From assembly GCA_951799425.1 (NCBI GenBank), contig OX637394.1, positions 40,597,642 to 40,661,641 on the forward strand: 64,000 nt of DNA. The letters are read 5' to 3'. The position numbers were made by a program, and so were the translations under genes. The stretch comes from Ilex aquifolium (lineage: Eukaryota; Streptophyta; Magnoliopsida; Aquifoliales; Aquifoliaceae). Numbering within the stretch: position 1 is the first letter of the stretch; each line of letters begins with the position of its first letter. The notes below the pieces were generated by a model. That model did not search any database. It worked only from the letters and a program-made list of their open reading frames with translations, and was not told the DNA's origin. Below are positions 51,873-63,754 of this stretch, piece after piece.

Positions 51873-54744
51873 TAGATATGCTCCCGGGGAAAGATAGATT
51901 ACTGGATTGTGGAATGAGATGCTCAAATTAAAGATCATGTTATTACTTACTTCTTGACTCTAGTCTAACTACTTTTATGCTAGAATTTGATGTCATTAAG
52001 ATGATAAAAATGAGAATGTAATATTCATTCATGTTCTTGTGGGGTTACCACCATTGTGCAACAACCATCCAGCCACCACCACCATGGTTGTTCATCCGTC
52101 ATCTTGGAATTTTAATTATCAGTGGCATCGCCCTTTCTTTGGGTCATCATCTTCGTCACTACCACTATGCCTGCCAGCATCATCACATAGCTGCCTGCCA
52201 CACCACACCCACTTATGATATATATGTTGTGCACATGCATGATTTTGTGCCCCTACTGCTATTCTGATAAAATGAACAATGTGAAGAGTTTTCAGTGACT
52301 CAGACCCCTAGAACTGAGACTGGTTAACTTTGTCCCCCAAAAAATCTCTATTTTTTACTTGTGCAACAGGAAAGACTTTTTGCTTGATAATTTTTGTCAT
52401 TTATTTATGTTTAATTAGTTAATCAGAGCTAACTTTTTTCCAGATAATGACCTGTATCCATGATATTGAATTTGCAGGTTGCATCGACCCATAGGCTCCA
52501 CTCAATCTGAAGAGCGGATCTTTGCAAAAGTTCATTGTTTCTGTAATAGTCTTTCGTGCCTCACCTGGATTGCGCGAGGGAATAAAGATATCCATTCTCA
52601 TCATTAACTTATTTATTGAGCCTTTCCTTCTCTTAAGTATGTAAGGTTATATTAGATGCATCCATTCTTGCTGTTCAAAACAAATATTATACTTCCATTA
52701 GCACCCCCCTTTCATCAAGTGGTAATAAGCATCTCTCACTACGTCTTTCCTTCTATATTTCCCTGCCTTATGCTTAGAAACTGCCTTTGTGACATAGTAG
52801 GCAACTTAGGATTTCAGTTCAAGTTCTGAGATTCTGATTCAATATATGGATAACTCTACAAACCAACTTTGAACCCCATTTCAGTTCGACATTTGAAGCC
52901 TGTTTGGAAATCGTATCTGTTCATTTTTTTTTTCTTGATCGCATTTGGTGGTAGAATACGAAAGATATTCATGAATCTCCATTGGAAGCCTCCAATCCTT
53001 CTTCTCCCAGCAGGGTTGCATATTATGCAGGTTTAGGTTGCAGGCAATCCAGGAGGATAGAGTAATTTATTTGGCTACAATGGCATAGACTCCTATGGGA
53101 GTCTGGGTCGTGTCTCACTCTCTAATCATCCTCTCGCATCAGCTATTGCTCATCGGCTTGGTAAGCTATTGCCTTACCAACTAGCTAATCAGATGCGGGC
53201 CCCTCCCCAAATACACCATTGCATTGTGCATCATACCTAAAATTCTTGTTAGTTGTTCCTGTTTGCATAAAATAAAGATGGTTTATGGTAACACAATTGG
53301 AATATGTCATATATGCAAATTGGTCTGCATGAAAGCTTGTGGTCGGTAGATGGGTGAGTTGTTTCAAGTATTCTCTCTCTCTCCAGCTAATGCTAGCCAA
53401 TTCAACTCTCAAATCTACTTGACTTAGGTAGGCTTCCACTCCTAAACTACCACTAATTCAGCCAATTAAGAGTCGATTATTATCCAATTCTTGCTTTCCA
53501 AGTACTCTCACTGAATGCTTAGAGTTTGGTCCCCATTCATTCATGGTAGGGTTGTTAACGTGTCGTGTCATCTCATGTCAAAATTAACTCAATTCATACC
53601 TCACTCAATTATATTTGTGTATAGCTGAGTTTCTTATCATATCAAGACCGTGTCATCTATAAGTTATGTTTAGTGAGTTCGTGATTGTTTTATTGAATTC
53701 GTGCCGACCTATCTATTTAACGAGTCAAATGACTCTACTTGTTCAGCATCTAAACCCAATAAACGTCAATTCAAATCCGTCAATTTCGTATTTGATTTTT
53801 TGTCGATTTCTTGAGTCTTGTAAGTTGTTGGGATAGAGATAGACCCGGAGTAGTCAAGGACAGGCATAATACATAATTGATGTTACTTGTACAAAAGTGG
53901 TTGTCCTTAAATTGTAATTTGGAACATCACAAGTATCAGCCTCACCACTAGTCTGACAAAAAATCTTGATAAAAATTTCAACTTGACAAAGTCAATCACC
54001 ACTTTTGCATTAACTCCCTCTTATGTTTATGTTTGGTGATTGTTCAATTACATGTGCATATGTTCTCCAAAGAACACACATATAAACGTGCTATAGAGAT
54101 GCCATAACCCTTAGGACTGTTTGGTAAGTGGAATTGGGGGGTTTTGGAAGATGGATTGAGAAAAAATAGTTTAAATGACACACAAAACTCATATTTGACC
54201 AAAAATCTGAAGTCTGAGTTATCAAACCCGATCCGCTATTGGCTCGGACCTTAAACCTTAGATCATGAGTTTTATCAAACCCATGGGGGTGGGTTTTGGA
54301 TGAGGACTAACGGATTCAAGATACAAAAAGACAATTATACCTCATACGTATACAAACATGGATTTGGATTAGATTGGTGAAAGAACACAATAGTCATTTA
54401 CATATAAATATATTATCATAATAGTAATATATCTATACGCATACCAAACATGGGTATGGACTGGATTTAATGTTAAATCTCATTTTTGTAAAAAATGTTT
54501 TGAGTTTGGAAGGGTTTGGGAAAGTCAATCCAAACCCTTCCCAAAAATCCATCCAAGCCCTTAAGTCATTTCTCAAATAGTTACTCTTGTGTCATTACTT
54601 TATTTAAGAATTGAAGAGTCATTAAAACTGCATATGTTATATAGAATTCAGATCTCTTTTAATACATTTTTTCTTAGTTGATCATTTTTTTTATTCAGCG
54701 GTCAAGGGTTTCCGAACCAATTTATACGCACCTTGAATAATCCC
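51873..54744. other. Intergenic DNA 3' of the LRR kinase
   Basis: The first 200 bp are presumably 3' UTR. A His/Cys-rich open stretch at 52031-52267 comes from CCACCAT-type low complexity and is not gene-like. At 53545-53820 there is a decayed TCGTGTC-rich relative of the hAT-like element at 36219. No gene is supported. Confidence 0.5.
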
Positions 54745-54896
54745 CTTTTCGATTTAGTCAAAAGTAAGTCATACACGTTAAAATTAAGGCATTCATAAAG
54801 AATATATCTCATAGTCTGACTTCAAGGAGTTACCAAGATTCGAATTCAGGATGTCTAAGTTTACAGTTTGACATTGTTACCACTTGAGTTATCCCT
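54745..54896 (-). mobile_element. SINE (family 1) copy
   Basis: On the minus strand: CTCAAGTGGTAACAATGTCA, CCTGAATTCGAATCTTGGTA (box B), then TATGAGATATATTCTTTATG. It is similar to the copies at 5250-5397 and 62716-62910. Confidence 0.65.
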
Positions 54897-54918
54897 CAAG
54901 GTTTCTTAGTCGATGATT

Positions 54919-55131
54919 CAATGAGTGAGAAACCCATCAAATTACAATGGATCCCACTTGAATACATGATAAATGATTTGTCAAAAATTCAATGAGTGAG
55001 AAACCCATCAAATTACAATGGATCCCACTTGAATACATGATAAATGATTTGTCAAAAATTCAATGAGTGAGGAACCCATTAAATTACAATGGATCCCACT
55101 TGAATACATGATAAGTGATTTGTCAAAAAAA
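54919..55131. repeat. Three 71-bp tandem repeats
   Basis: Units start CAATGAGTGAGAAACCCATC at 54919, 54990 and 55061. The first two are essentially identical, and the third has three differences (GAGGAACCCATTAAA, GATAAGTG). It lies downstream of the WAG-like gene (which is on the minus strand), about 520 bp beyond its stop. Confidence 0.92.
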
Positions 55132-55651
55132 AAAATTAAAAGAAAAAAAATGTGTAGAAGGAGATTTTTCACTCCTCTTATATACATCTTTTATCAGCCT
55201 TGATTCCATGAACAATCAACCATTAAAAGCCTTTAATTGACCATGAATACCCATATTTATAAGCTCAAATAAAATATATTATATCCAATACACAAGACTT
55301 TCATCATCATCATCTAAAGATATCGGAAATTAAGAAGGGTAAATAGTAAATAGTTTTACCTTTATTTCGAATATATTATTTTTCGTACTCAAACTTTAGA
55401 TATATATAGCTTGAGTTAAGTGTTTGTCTTCGATTCAAGTCCAAAAATTCGATACAAAAATGCAAAAATAACACAAAATGAAGATGAAATTGTAATTACA
55501 TAAACACGATGAAATTCGATGTTTAATAATCATATGAACTTTTCTTACAAAATTCCTTAAAGATAAATCCACCAAAATTGATGCATCTCTCTCACCTCCT
55601 ATTTGTACAAAACTCTGGGGAAAATCTAAAAATATGACGAACATACAGAGC

Positions 55652-57158
55652 TCAAGTACATTTTCCAACCTTACTATTAATGTAACTATAATAATTGGAA
55701 TTGGAATTTAAATTATATTTAGACCCCTTATATTTCATCATATAATAACTAAGCCTCTTCCACCAGCACCGTCTCCTCCTAGGTGATGAAACTCCAGTCA
55801 CGTGACTCACGTACGTCCTACTCTTCCTCACAACCGCCCCACGTACCTCCGGCGGCCGGTAAGTGCGGATCAACGGCCACTTTATTCCGTTGAAAAAGGG
55901 GTGACGTTTAATATCCGTCGCACCACTGGCGCATCCTAGCCTCTTCCTCGGGTCCTTCACCAACAACCTCTCCATCAAGTCCTTAGCTTCAGGCTTCAGC
56001 CATTCCTTCTTCATTTTCTCTCTCCTGATCAACATGAAACCTCACCCCTCTGCTCGACGCTATGTTGCGCAGGGTGGACTCTTTACTCCCTCCCTTAAAC
56101 GGCGTCGTACCATACAAAAGCTCGTATATCAACACCCCAAACGCCCACCAGTCAACCCCGTTGCCGTGGCCGGCGCTGGTGAGCAACTCCGGCGCCAAGT
56201 ACTCGTGGGTTCCGACGCAAGATCTTGAAAAAGCCGTCGTAGGCTCAGCCACAAACTCCGTCACCACTTCTTCCGATTGTCTGTGTCGGAAACAGCCACA
56301 TCGCCGGGTTTTAATTGGACTTAATTTACGATTTTTGCTTGAAGTTTCTAATTTGGGTTCAACATCGGCGTTGAAACATAAATCGAAATCTGTTAACATA
56401 ATGTGACCATCCTCTCGGATCAAGATGTTTTCAGGTTTCAAATCTCTGTAAACAACCCCAAGTGAATGTAAATACTCGAGAGCTACCAATACTTCAGCTA
56501 CGTAGAATCTGACTGATTGAACTGGTAATCGGTTACTGGGTTGCTTGCGGAGCAAGGAATGGAGGTCACCGTTGGGACAATAATCGATGAGAAGACATGT
56601 GTAGTGAGAGACTTGAAGGTGAGCGTAGAGTGTAGGAAGAAAAGGGTGGTCGAGAGTGGAGAGGATCTGTGCCTCGGTTTGAACGTGAGAGAGTTTCTTG
56701 GTAGTGAGAGAGTCACGGTCGACAACTTTGAGGGCGAAGTTTGCGTGGTCGTTGTCACGGAGGCGGCAGAGGAAGACACGTCCGAGATCTCCGGTGCCAA
56801 GGTGACGGAGGAGCTTGAGGTGGCGGAGGTGGAGGGTACCGTCGGAGGATAGATTTGTTGCTGTTTTGATGGCGGACCAGTGTGGGTCGTCTTTGCGGTG
56901 GGGGCGGCGGTGGAGGTTGGGGATGGTGGTGGAGGTGGAGGTGGAGGAGAGGCGTGACTCGTTGAAGCTGAGACAGAGGCTGCTGCGAGCGAGGCTACTT
57001 CGGGCGCTGAGTGTGCGGTCTGTGGTAGTGGTGGTGATGGAGGCACAGCTGGTGAAGCTGAGGTCGAGGTCCGAGTCTGGTGGGTATGGGGTTTCCTCGT
57101 CCATTTTTGGAGGGTGAGGTTTGCCAGCTGAAACTTGTAAGCTTGTGAAGTCGTTCAT
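55652..57158 (-). pseudogene. WAG1/WAG2-like AGCVIII kinase, frame broken by a 7-bp duplication
   Basis: WAG kinases phosphorylate PIN auxin efflux carriers and set their polarity. The first frame opens at 57158 (MNDFTSLQ). The start closest to the family is Met19 at 57104 (MDEETPYPPDSDLDLSFTS). Numbered from the first Met: Ser/Thr-rich N-terminus, GTGDLGRV 121-128, Lys144, YRDLKPEN (Asp239), DFD 257-259 instead of DFG (typical of plant AGCVIII), a basic/Cys insert about 265-305, then SCVGTHEYLAPE. After EEGMAEA a TGA ends the frame at 389 codons. In the next frame [20 protein letters not shown] continues to [11 protein letters not shown] and the stop at 55652. The break coincides with GCTTCAG repeated at 55986-55992 and 55993-55999. 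The gene is intronless, as in Arabidopsis. As given, the protein lacks kinase subdomain XI and the tail. Confidence 0.9.
55986..55999 (-). other. Frame-breaking 7-bp tandem duplication in the WAG-like gene
   Basis: Minus strand CTGAAGC CTGAAGC. With one unit the family reading GMAEA-KDL is continuous; with two units a TGA follows Ala389. Confidence 0.85.
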
Positions 57159-57159
57159 G

Positions 57160-58537
57160 GACAGATGTTGTTTATAAAGGAAAATGAGAGAGAGAGAGAG
57201 GTGTAATGGGACAACTAATTAATTTTATTTTGACGTATCTGGTTGACCAATATGGCAGAGAGAGATTAGGTGTCTGGTTGACCCAACAAAGAAGATAATA
57301 GTTCAATAGAAAACTTGGTGAAGAAAGTGCAACGGAGTTTCGAAGAATTGAAGCTTTGGTGGGGTTAGTAATCCGGTCGGATCGAATTCGGGTTAAATAA
57401 TATTATTTTAAAATTAATTAAACTAATACTTGATTTATTTGTGATTATATGTTTATAATTTCTCATTGAGTTGATTTTTTATCGTGCATAACCCGAATCC
57501 GAATGCAACATGTTCATGTTGTGTTGAGCTAAATTTATTTAAACATTTTTATGTTTTTATTTTGAACCTAGTAAATACTCACAATAACCATTAAATATCA
57601 ATATATGTATTTGACAGAGTCCAATAAATCTATATATTAATCACTCTATTTTTTTTAAAATTAAGTTAAAATTCAATAATTTTGCATGGGTTTTATGTTG
57701 AATTGATTGATAGATGATATATAAGATTTACAGATTGTCACTATTACCACTAAACTTATTAACGGATCGGATATGAACTAGATTCTGTCATATCCGAATT
57801 CAAATTCAATTATAATTTACATTTTTCGATCCGTTTATCCGACGAATTTAAAATTTTTAATCCATATATAAATTCATTAACTTTCAGATATTTGATTCAA
57901 AAATTTGATCTGATCCGTTTATTTATAAAATAAAATCAACTTACAAAATATCTCACAAATTATAATAAATTCAACTCCATAACGAAAAAAGAAAAAATCA
58001 TAATGCTTACTCATTTGAAACTTTAACAAACATCATAAACAAGATTTGTCAACCTCAATTTCTGTTATCAAATAGAGAAAAAGCTAGTAAAAAAAGAATG
58101 TGAAAGATGAAAAGATGTAAGTGAATATAAACTCACAAAATATATAAATAAAAAATACATATACAATTTCAATCAAATTTGATATATTTAAATTTAAATT
58201 CATTAAATATAATATAACGAATTAAATTCGAAAAATTGTACAGTAGAATTTCCCCCCTTCCTATTGGCTATTATGCTCAGCCACCTGCGACCTCTGGCCT
58301 CTTTTCTATGTCGGCTGTAATTAATTAATTAAAGCCGTCTTTATTACAAACAACTAATGACAGGACACTGCTGACTCTTTTAATGGTATTTAAATGCCAA
58401 TTCGTGAATTCAAGGCTATTGCAGGCGCTGTAAAAACCAAGAATTTTGACTTTGCTACTACGTACCAACCACTCTTCTTCATTCTTATCTCCTCCTCCTC
58501 CTCCTCCTCCCCCTTCTTCTTTTTAAATTTTCTTTTC
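57160..58537. other. WAG-like gene 5' flank and AT-rich intergenic DNA
   Basis: A GA repeat at 57186-57203 lies about 30 bp upstream of the first ATG of the minus-strand kinase gene and is probably in its leader. At 57370-58240 there is AT-rich DNA with words such as TCGGATCGAATTCGGGTTAA and their inverse (about 57760-57810), possibly a decayed foldback. A (TCC)n microsatellite is at about 58489-58512. Confidence 0.45.
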
Positions 58538-58852
58538 GGGTTTTTTACAATTTTACACCCTCAAAGATTTTAAGTTTTCTACTTTTTATATTCTTAAAAA
58601 TTAAATTTTTTATATTAGATTTTTAATATATCAAAAATATTACAATATATCCATTTTAGTAGTTTTTGTTATTTTTAATTTTTTTTGTCAAAAGTCAGCA
58701 CATTGACATGATGAAAAAACTAACAGAAAGTTAATTAAATGGGCACATTTCAATATTTTAGATACATTTGAGGGTATAATGTAAAAATTTTAGTCTTTAA
58801 AAATAAAAAATAAATAAGTTAAAATCTTTCAAGATGCAAAGTGAAATTCGCC
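58538..58852. mobile_element. Mutator-like foldback MITE, copy 1
   Basis: Left end GGGTTTTTTACAATTTTACA and right end TGCAAAGTGAAATTCGCC; the two arms pair over most of the 315 bp. Flanks TTTCTTTTC and TTTTTTTTC match at 8 of 9 positions. It is the same family as 63440-63745, in opposite orientation. Confidence 0.75.
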
Positions 58853-59894
58853 TTTTTTTTCCATATCCATAAAAAAAATTATCGAATTTTAAATTTTAAA
58901 TCAATGTGAATAATAGATTTAATCAGCCTCAAAAACTCTTATTAAGTATCCAATAATTATTAATGTGTCACATAATTCGAAATCTAAAATTTAATAAAAA
59001 CTTTATTGAACACAACATTTCTTTCTCGTATATTATAAAATGATATTAATTAGAGTTTGATAGATAAACTTACTAATTTATAGCTAATCAATAGTATCAC
59101 GTATTTTTGCCCAAAAAACAAATAGTATCACATATCAGTAATAATATAATCTCTATGATATATCAAATAATTACTCATGACTCATTATTACATGAATAAT
59201 AAAGTGTAGGTAAAAAAATCACAATTGTGGTATAGATAAGAATAAAAATATATTAATAATATTATCTTAATTTTCGTCATGGCACGTAATATTGTATCTC
59301 TATGTTCTTTCTTTTTTTTTTTTAGATATTATTATTAGGGATATCTTGATCAATTTATATGTATTTTGATTAATTTTTTTTTAATCCAATCAACGATAAA
59401 TCTCTTACACTGAAATTAAAAAATTGATTAGAAATAAATTTCTTATTACTTGACCCGAAAAAATTATAGGGCGTAAAACACGATGATATTTTTTGATTAC
59501 AACTTATCAATGTGTAGTAATGATGGAGGTGATGGAATCATGGAAGTCATGTGATGGGCCCATACAACGGCAATCTTCTCTCTGTTAATTTGGGACCCAC
59601 GTGGGACGTTAGACGATGCTGTCTGCCACGTGGTCAACAAGGGCCCTACAATGTCGCTTCCGCATCATCTCATTCATTCATGACCAAGTAACTGAAATGT
59701 CGGCTGAAAAAATTATTATGTAAATAACAAATGCCAAAATTATATAATTTTTTGCTTTTAATTTCAATGTAATTCTTCAATAATGCCTTACCTATCGAGT
59801 TAATGCTTAATAATGCACCCAAAAATACAAAATCAACCTACATTGGCACGTGATCATTAAGAGTCGAGCTTCCAATGGGTAGGGTTTGTGAGAA
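58853..59894. other. AT-rich intergenic DNA
   Basis: No gene is supported. Two CACGTG motifs occur close together near 59598 and 59630 (GACCCACGTGGGA and TGCCACGTGGTC); there is no gene nearby to which to assign them. Confidence 0.45.
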
Positions 59895-60134
59895 AATATT
59901 GGATGTAACGTTTATACCATGTCAGCAATATCACGTCGTATAATTATTTATTAATAAATAAATAAATAAATAAAGAAATGAGTCCCACAAAATTAAATAA
60001 TCACTCATTCATGCAATATGTAACCACTTATATGTAAGACAATGAAGTCCATTTTATCTATTTTCTAATTTCTTATTGAACAATTATACCACACATGTTA
60101 ATACTAGCGTGATGTAACCGTTACACCCAATATT
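59895..60134. mobile_element. TIR MITE with AATATTGG(G/A)TGTAACG ends, copy 1
   Basis: A 240-bp element. Left end AATATTGGATGTAACGTTTA and right end TAACCGTTACACCCAATATT are inverse, with further inverse pairing inside (ACCATGTCAGCAAT / ATGTTAATACTAGCG is looser). It contains a (TAAA)n tract at about 59949-59975. Target duplication is unclear because AATATT may belong to the ends. Confidence 0.7.
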
Positions 60135-60282
60135 TACTTGGATTTTTGGTAAGGCTTGTGTAAGCGAATTAGAAAATTTAACCCAAAAACAATTTGTTTA
60201 TCACATTACATTGTTATATATCTTCTTTTTTTGGGTATTACGGTCCAGAATGTCTGGAACAGTTTATGCATATCTCAACTAA

Positions 60283-60370
60283 TCTCCTCTCTCGGTCAGA
60301 TAAAAAATAGGTCATCCGCACCAGAACTAAAAAATTCATGAAAGATAAATCTTTCGTAACTTGACCAAAA
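60283..60370 (-). mobile_element. SINE (family 1), truncated copy
   Basis: The plus strand CTCTCTCGGTCAGATAAAAA, TAGGTCATCCGCACC and TTCATGAAAGATAAATC is the inverse of the 3' half of the SINE at 62716-62910. The tRNA-like half is missing. Confidence 0.6.
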
Positions 60371-61861
60371 AAAAAAAATTATCAAATTTTGAATTTAATA
60401 TGATAAAAAGAAAGACATCGATAAGAGATTATGTTAAGATTTATCAAACTTAAGATGGGTCAATATAGGAAACTAATGATATATCTCTCTTGTCTTTTTG
60501 GTGATATTAATAAACTAGTCATAACTCATACTCTCGACATAAAATTTGAGCACCGAAAAAATTAGTGTATTGGTTGGGGTCAAAGGATTTAGAATCCAAT
60601 GGGACTAGTATGTATGTATGATGTAGATCCTGATGGCCGATGCATGTGCCGCCAATTTGTTATCATTTAATCCTAGACATAGCACAATGCATGTCCATGG
60701 GACGGATATGCATGAGTGAGAGTGACATGTGATGTTGTGTGCCCATTTGGGCTCTGATTATAAAGGCCCACCGAATGAACATCCATGGAATTAATATTTA
60801 GGCCCTTAAATTTCATAAATGGGCCGGACCCTCGGTCTACTCAACATTGCTTGACTTTTTGTCCCTGTTCAACCACAAACTATTTTTTTTTTTTTTTTTA
60901 TCAGATGACAACTACAATCAACACCTTAAAAGGTGAAGGCTCAATCACAAACTATTGGCTAAGAACCCCCCCCCTCTCTCTCTCTCTCGGGAATAAAAAG
61001 AGAATTTGAACTCTTAACTTTAAGAAGACAAAATTTTCACAAGTTAAAGAGTACTATTTGATTAAAAACCCCCGTTAGTTCTCCCCCCCTCTTGGTTCTC
61101 TCCCCCCTCCCCCCTCTATATATATATATATATAAGATTAAATCACACATGTATATAAGATTAAATCTGACAATGAACAGCGAGATACAATATGTACAAC
61201 ATGTCCCAGAGTTTGCTTCACTTTGTTGAGTTACCCATGGAGGTTGTCTTACACACACACACATACATGGACACACCCCTGAATAAAATTTTAAACAGTT
61301 CATGATGATCATGTAGAAGACTTTGTGATTTGAGACTTGGTTAGCCGTATACTTATTCCCAATGTAAATTTTAGAGCATATTTCATTTCATGCATAAGAA
61401 TATGAAAAGGAAAGAGTTCAAGGCAGACATCTTCCCCCACCTTCATCTCTCCTTTTTGCAAAGTGCAATGTATCCATCATCTAATCATATAATTGCATCT
61501 ACTTATTTATTAATATAACTAAATCCAAACCATTTATGCTTTACTCAATTCTCAAGCCCTCACAATCCCTCCCTTTTCTCCACATTGTCACATGCATCAA
61601 CTCCCGCAATTTATGATTCCCAGAAACTCCTCCCTAATCATTACTCAGATCCCACATGTATAATACATGAATGTGTGTGTGTGAGAGAGAGAGAGAGCAT
61701 AGGATCAACAAGACAACAAGTATAATTATCTAGCCTCAACTAGAAAGATGCCCAGTCTAATGTCTTAAAGAAAGAGAGAGATGGAACATTGTTCCAATAA
61801 TACAGTTGGCTATGGCTTCTGTTTGTCTGGTGACCCACCAAATTTGGGTTTCTGAAATGTT
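60371..61861. other. Intergenic DNA with simple repeats
   Basis: No gene is supported. It contains poly-T at 60882-60899, a CT repeat at about 60975-60990, a family 2 SINE-like piece at about 60965-61070 (minus), (TA)n at about 61118-61134, (AC)n at 61253-61264, and a (TG)n(AG)n tract at about 61673-61698. Confidence 0.45.
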
Positions 61862-62085
61862 AATATCGAGTGTAACGGCGACACTATATCACTATTGAAA
61901 CGTGGTGTCATCATCTTATAATAAACTTACAAGTGAATAAGGTGAATCTCACTTGGTGGTTATCAAATGACATGGAGGGGTAGTTACTAAAATATGTGGG
62001 ATCCATTTGTTGAGTTGGTATGTTCTTATTGGATGGTGACACCACGTGGCGATGATAACGTGGTATCACCGCTACACCCAATATT
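61862..62085. mobile_element. TIR MITE with AATAT(C/T)G(A/G)GTGTAACG ends, copy 2
   Basis: A 224-bp element with left end AATATCGAGTGTAACGGCGA and right end TCACCGCTACACCCAATATT. Second-level inverse words AAACGTGGTGTCATCATC / GGATGGTGACACCACGTG are present. It is the same family as 59895-60134. Confidence 0.72.
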
Positions 62086-62715
62086 TTTTCAAGAGGTAGT
62101 AGACAAGCCATGATTAGCAAGAGAAGATGCCAAATTGTGTCAAGTTAGTGAGAGGATGGAATAAGAACAATGGGTTGATACAACCCTATACCCCAACCCC
62201 ATACCCAATTAGTTATTTCAGTTATAATAGAAAACCTACTATCTTACCAATCAGAGCAGAGGAAACCTCCATTATTATATTTTTGGCCAAAATAACCTTC
62301 ATTATTGAATAGAAAGAGGAAGGTTCAGAATAATGGCTACAGAGCATATGAGTGCCAAAAGAATCACCTGGGTCATATGACTTGACATTTACGATATCAT
62401 TTCACATGTTAGGTAAACTACGAGTCTCACTTGATTCATTGTCGACTCAGACGACCTCGATTTATGCCAAGTAGGTGAGAGGCTGGAATAAGAACAATGA
62501 TTTGATAGGTACATACTCCAATTTCAGTTAGAATATAGAACTACTACAGTGTGTGTATATATAAAAAGACCTTCATAATGGAATAGAAAAGAAGGGGGTT
62601 CAGAATAATGGTTCCATACCATATTGATAGTGACACTCACGTGAAGCAAAACTTAGAATATTTGCAGATTAATCTTTGGTGAGATCCCATGACGAGAGAG
62701 AGATGCCTAGTCGAG
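62086..62715. other. Intergenic DNA, nothing recognised
   Basis: Two loosely similar stretches occur (GGAATAAGAACAATGGGTTG near 62158 and GGAATAAGAACAATGATTTG near 62483, each followed by similar text to AGAATAATGG). They indicate an old direct duplication of about 325 bp. There is no gene. Confidence 0.5.
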
Positions 62716-62910
62716 GATATCAAGTGGTAATAGGGACGAGTTCTAAATTCAGACGTCTTGAGCTCGAATTTTGTTAACTCTTTAGAGTTAGGTCATGAGA
62801 GATTTATCTCTCATGAATACCCTGGATGGTCTACTTTTGACCTGATCGGAGAAGGAATTAGTCGAAGACCCGAACACCCTTAACCGTTGAAACAAAAAAA
62901 AAAAAAAAGA
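62716..62910 (+). mobile_element. SINE (family 1), most complete copy
   Basis: ATCAAGTGGTAATAGGGACG (box A-like) and TTGAGCTCGAATTTTG (box B-like), then a body with TCATGAGAGATTTATCTCTC hairpin and GGTCTACTTTTGACCTGATC, ending in a poly(A) tract of about 16 (62893-62909). The other copies in this window are 5250-5397, 54745-54896 and 60283-60370, all on the minus strand. Confidence 0.72.
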
Positions 62911-63439
62911 ATATCAGCTGTGGAGAAATTGAAGTGTGGTATGGAAGAAGAAAATGATAGGCTGTTCTATAATTACTGGTGTTATTAATCAAGTAATTAT
63001 TCCAAAGGACAATTCTCCTACCAACCAACAAAGAAACAAAGTTTTAGGCTGCGAAAAAGAAAAAACGTTGTAGGGTGCAAAGGGCTGAGGTTCACTCAGG
63101 CTCATGTTCATAAAACTGGTACCTTGTGCATTTGTCTTGTAAACCACTAATATTAGACATAATACAACAACAACAACAACAACAAAAAGCCCACACTCGA
63201 AGCTAGAAGTAATTTTATTTTTATTGTAAATGTCTTGTATTCTATTTTGATTCTATTCTCATTACGAGGTGAAACATGTTGGATTCCAATTTGAAAATCT
63301 ATTGAGCCTTAGTTCATAGAGCGGAGATTGTAACGAATAAGAGACCGGTGGTGCTTTAGAAGTTTGTTCTTTTTAGAAATTTGAAAACCTAGTTCCATCA
63401 GGATACAAAAAGAAATTTGGGTCCAATAAATACTAAAAA

Positions 63440-63745
63440 GGGCGAATTTTGTTTTGTACTTTGAAAAATTTTAAGTTTTTCGCTTTAGACCCTCAAATAT
63501 TAAATTTTTTTATATTATACCCTTAATGTATCAAAAGTATTGTAATATGGGCCTTCTATTAGTTTTTCGTTAGTTTTTCCGTTAGTATCAATGGATTGAC
63601 TTTTGACAGAAAAAATAACGAAAGCTAACAAAATGTCATATTGTAACACTTTTGATACATTAAAAGTATAATATAAAAAATTTAATCTTTGAAAATACAA
63701 AGTAGAAAACATAAAATCTTTTAGGGTGTAAAGTGCAAAAAACCC
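63440..63745. mobile_element. Mutator-like foldback MITE, copy 2, exact 9-bp target duplication
   Basis: A 306-bp element with ends GGGCGAATTTTG ... GTGCAAAAAACCC, flanked on both sides by TACTAAAAA (63431-63439 and 63746-63754). Its arms pair along nearly the whole length. A 9-bp duplication is characteristic of Mutator-superfamily transposition, and a perfect one suggests fairly recent insertion. Confidence 0.88.
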
Positions 63746-63754
63746 TACTAAAAA

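Noticed and set aside
52031..52267. His/Cys-rich 78-codon open frame after the LRR kinase
   Set aside because: Built from CCACCA-type simple sequence, with no start context or homology that I recognise.
56004..56024. Loss of one GA unit in a GAGAGAGA run as cause of the WAG-like frameshift
   Set aside because: It would also join the frames, but the resulting linker ([16 protein letters not shown]) does not fit WAG proteins. The CTGAAGC duplication gives GMAEA-KDL, which does.
56498..57046. A 182-codon Ser/Thr/Pro-rich open frame on the minus strand
   Set aside because: It lies in another frame inside the WAG-like gene, whose kinase motifs are clear.
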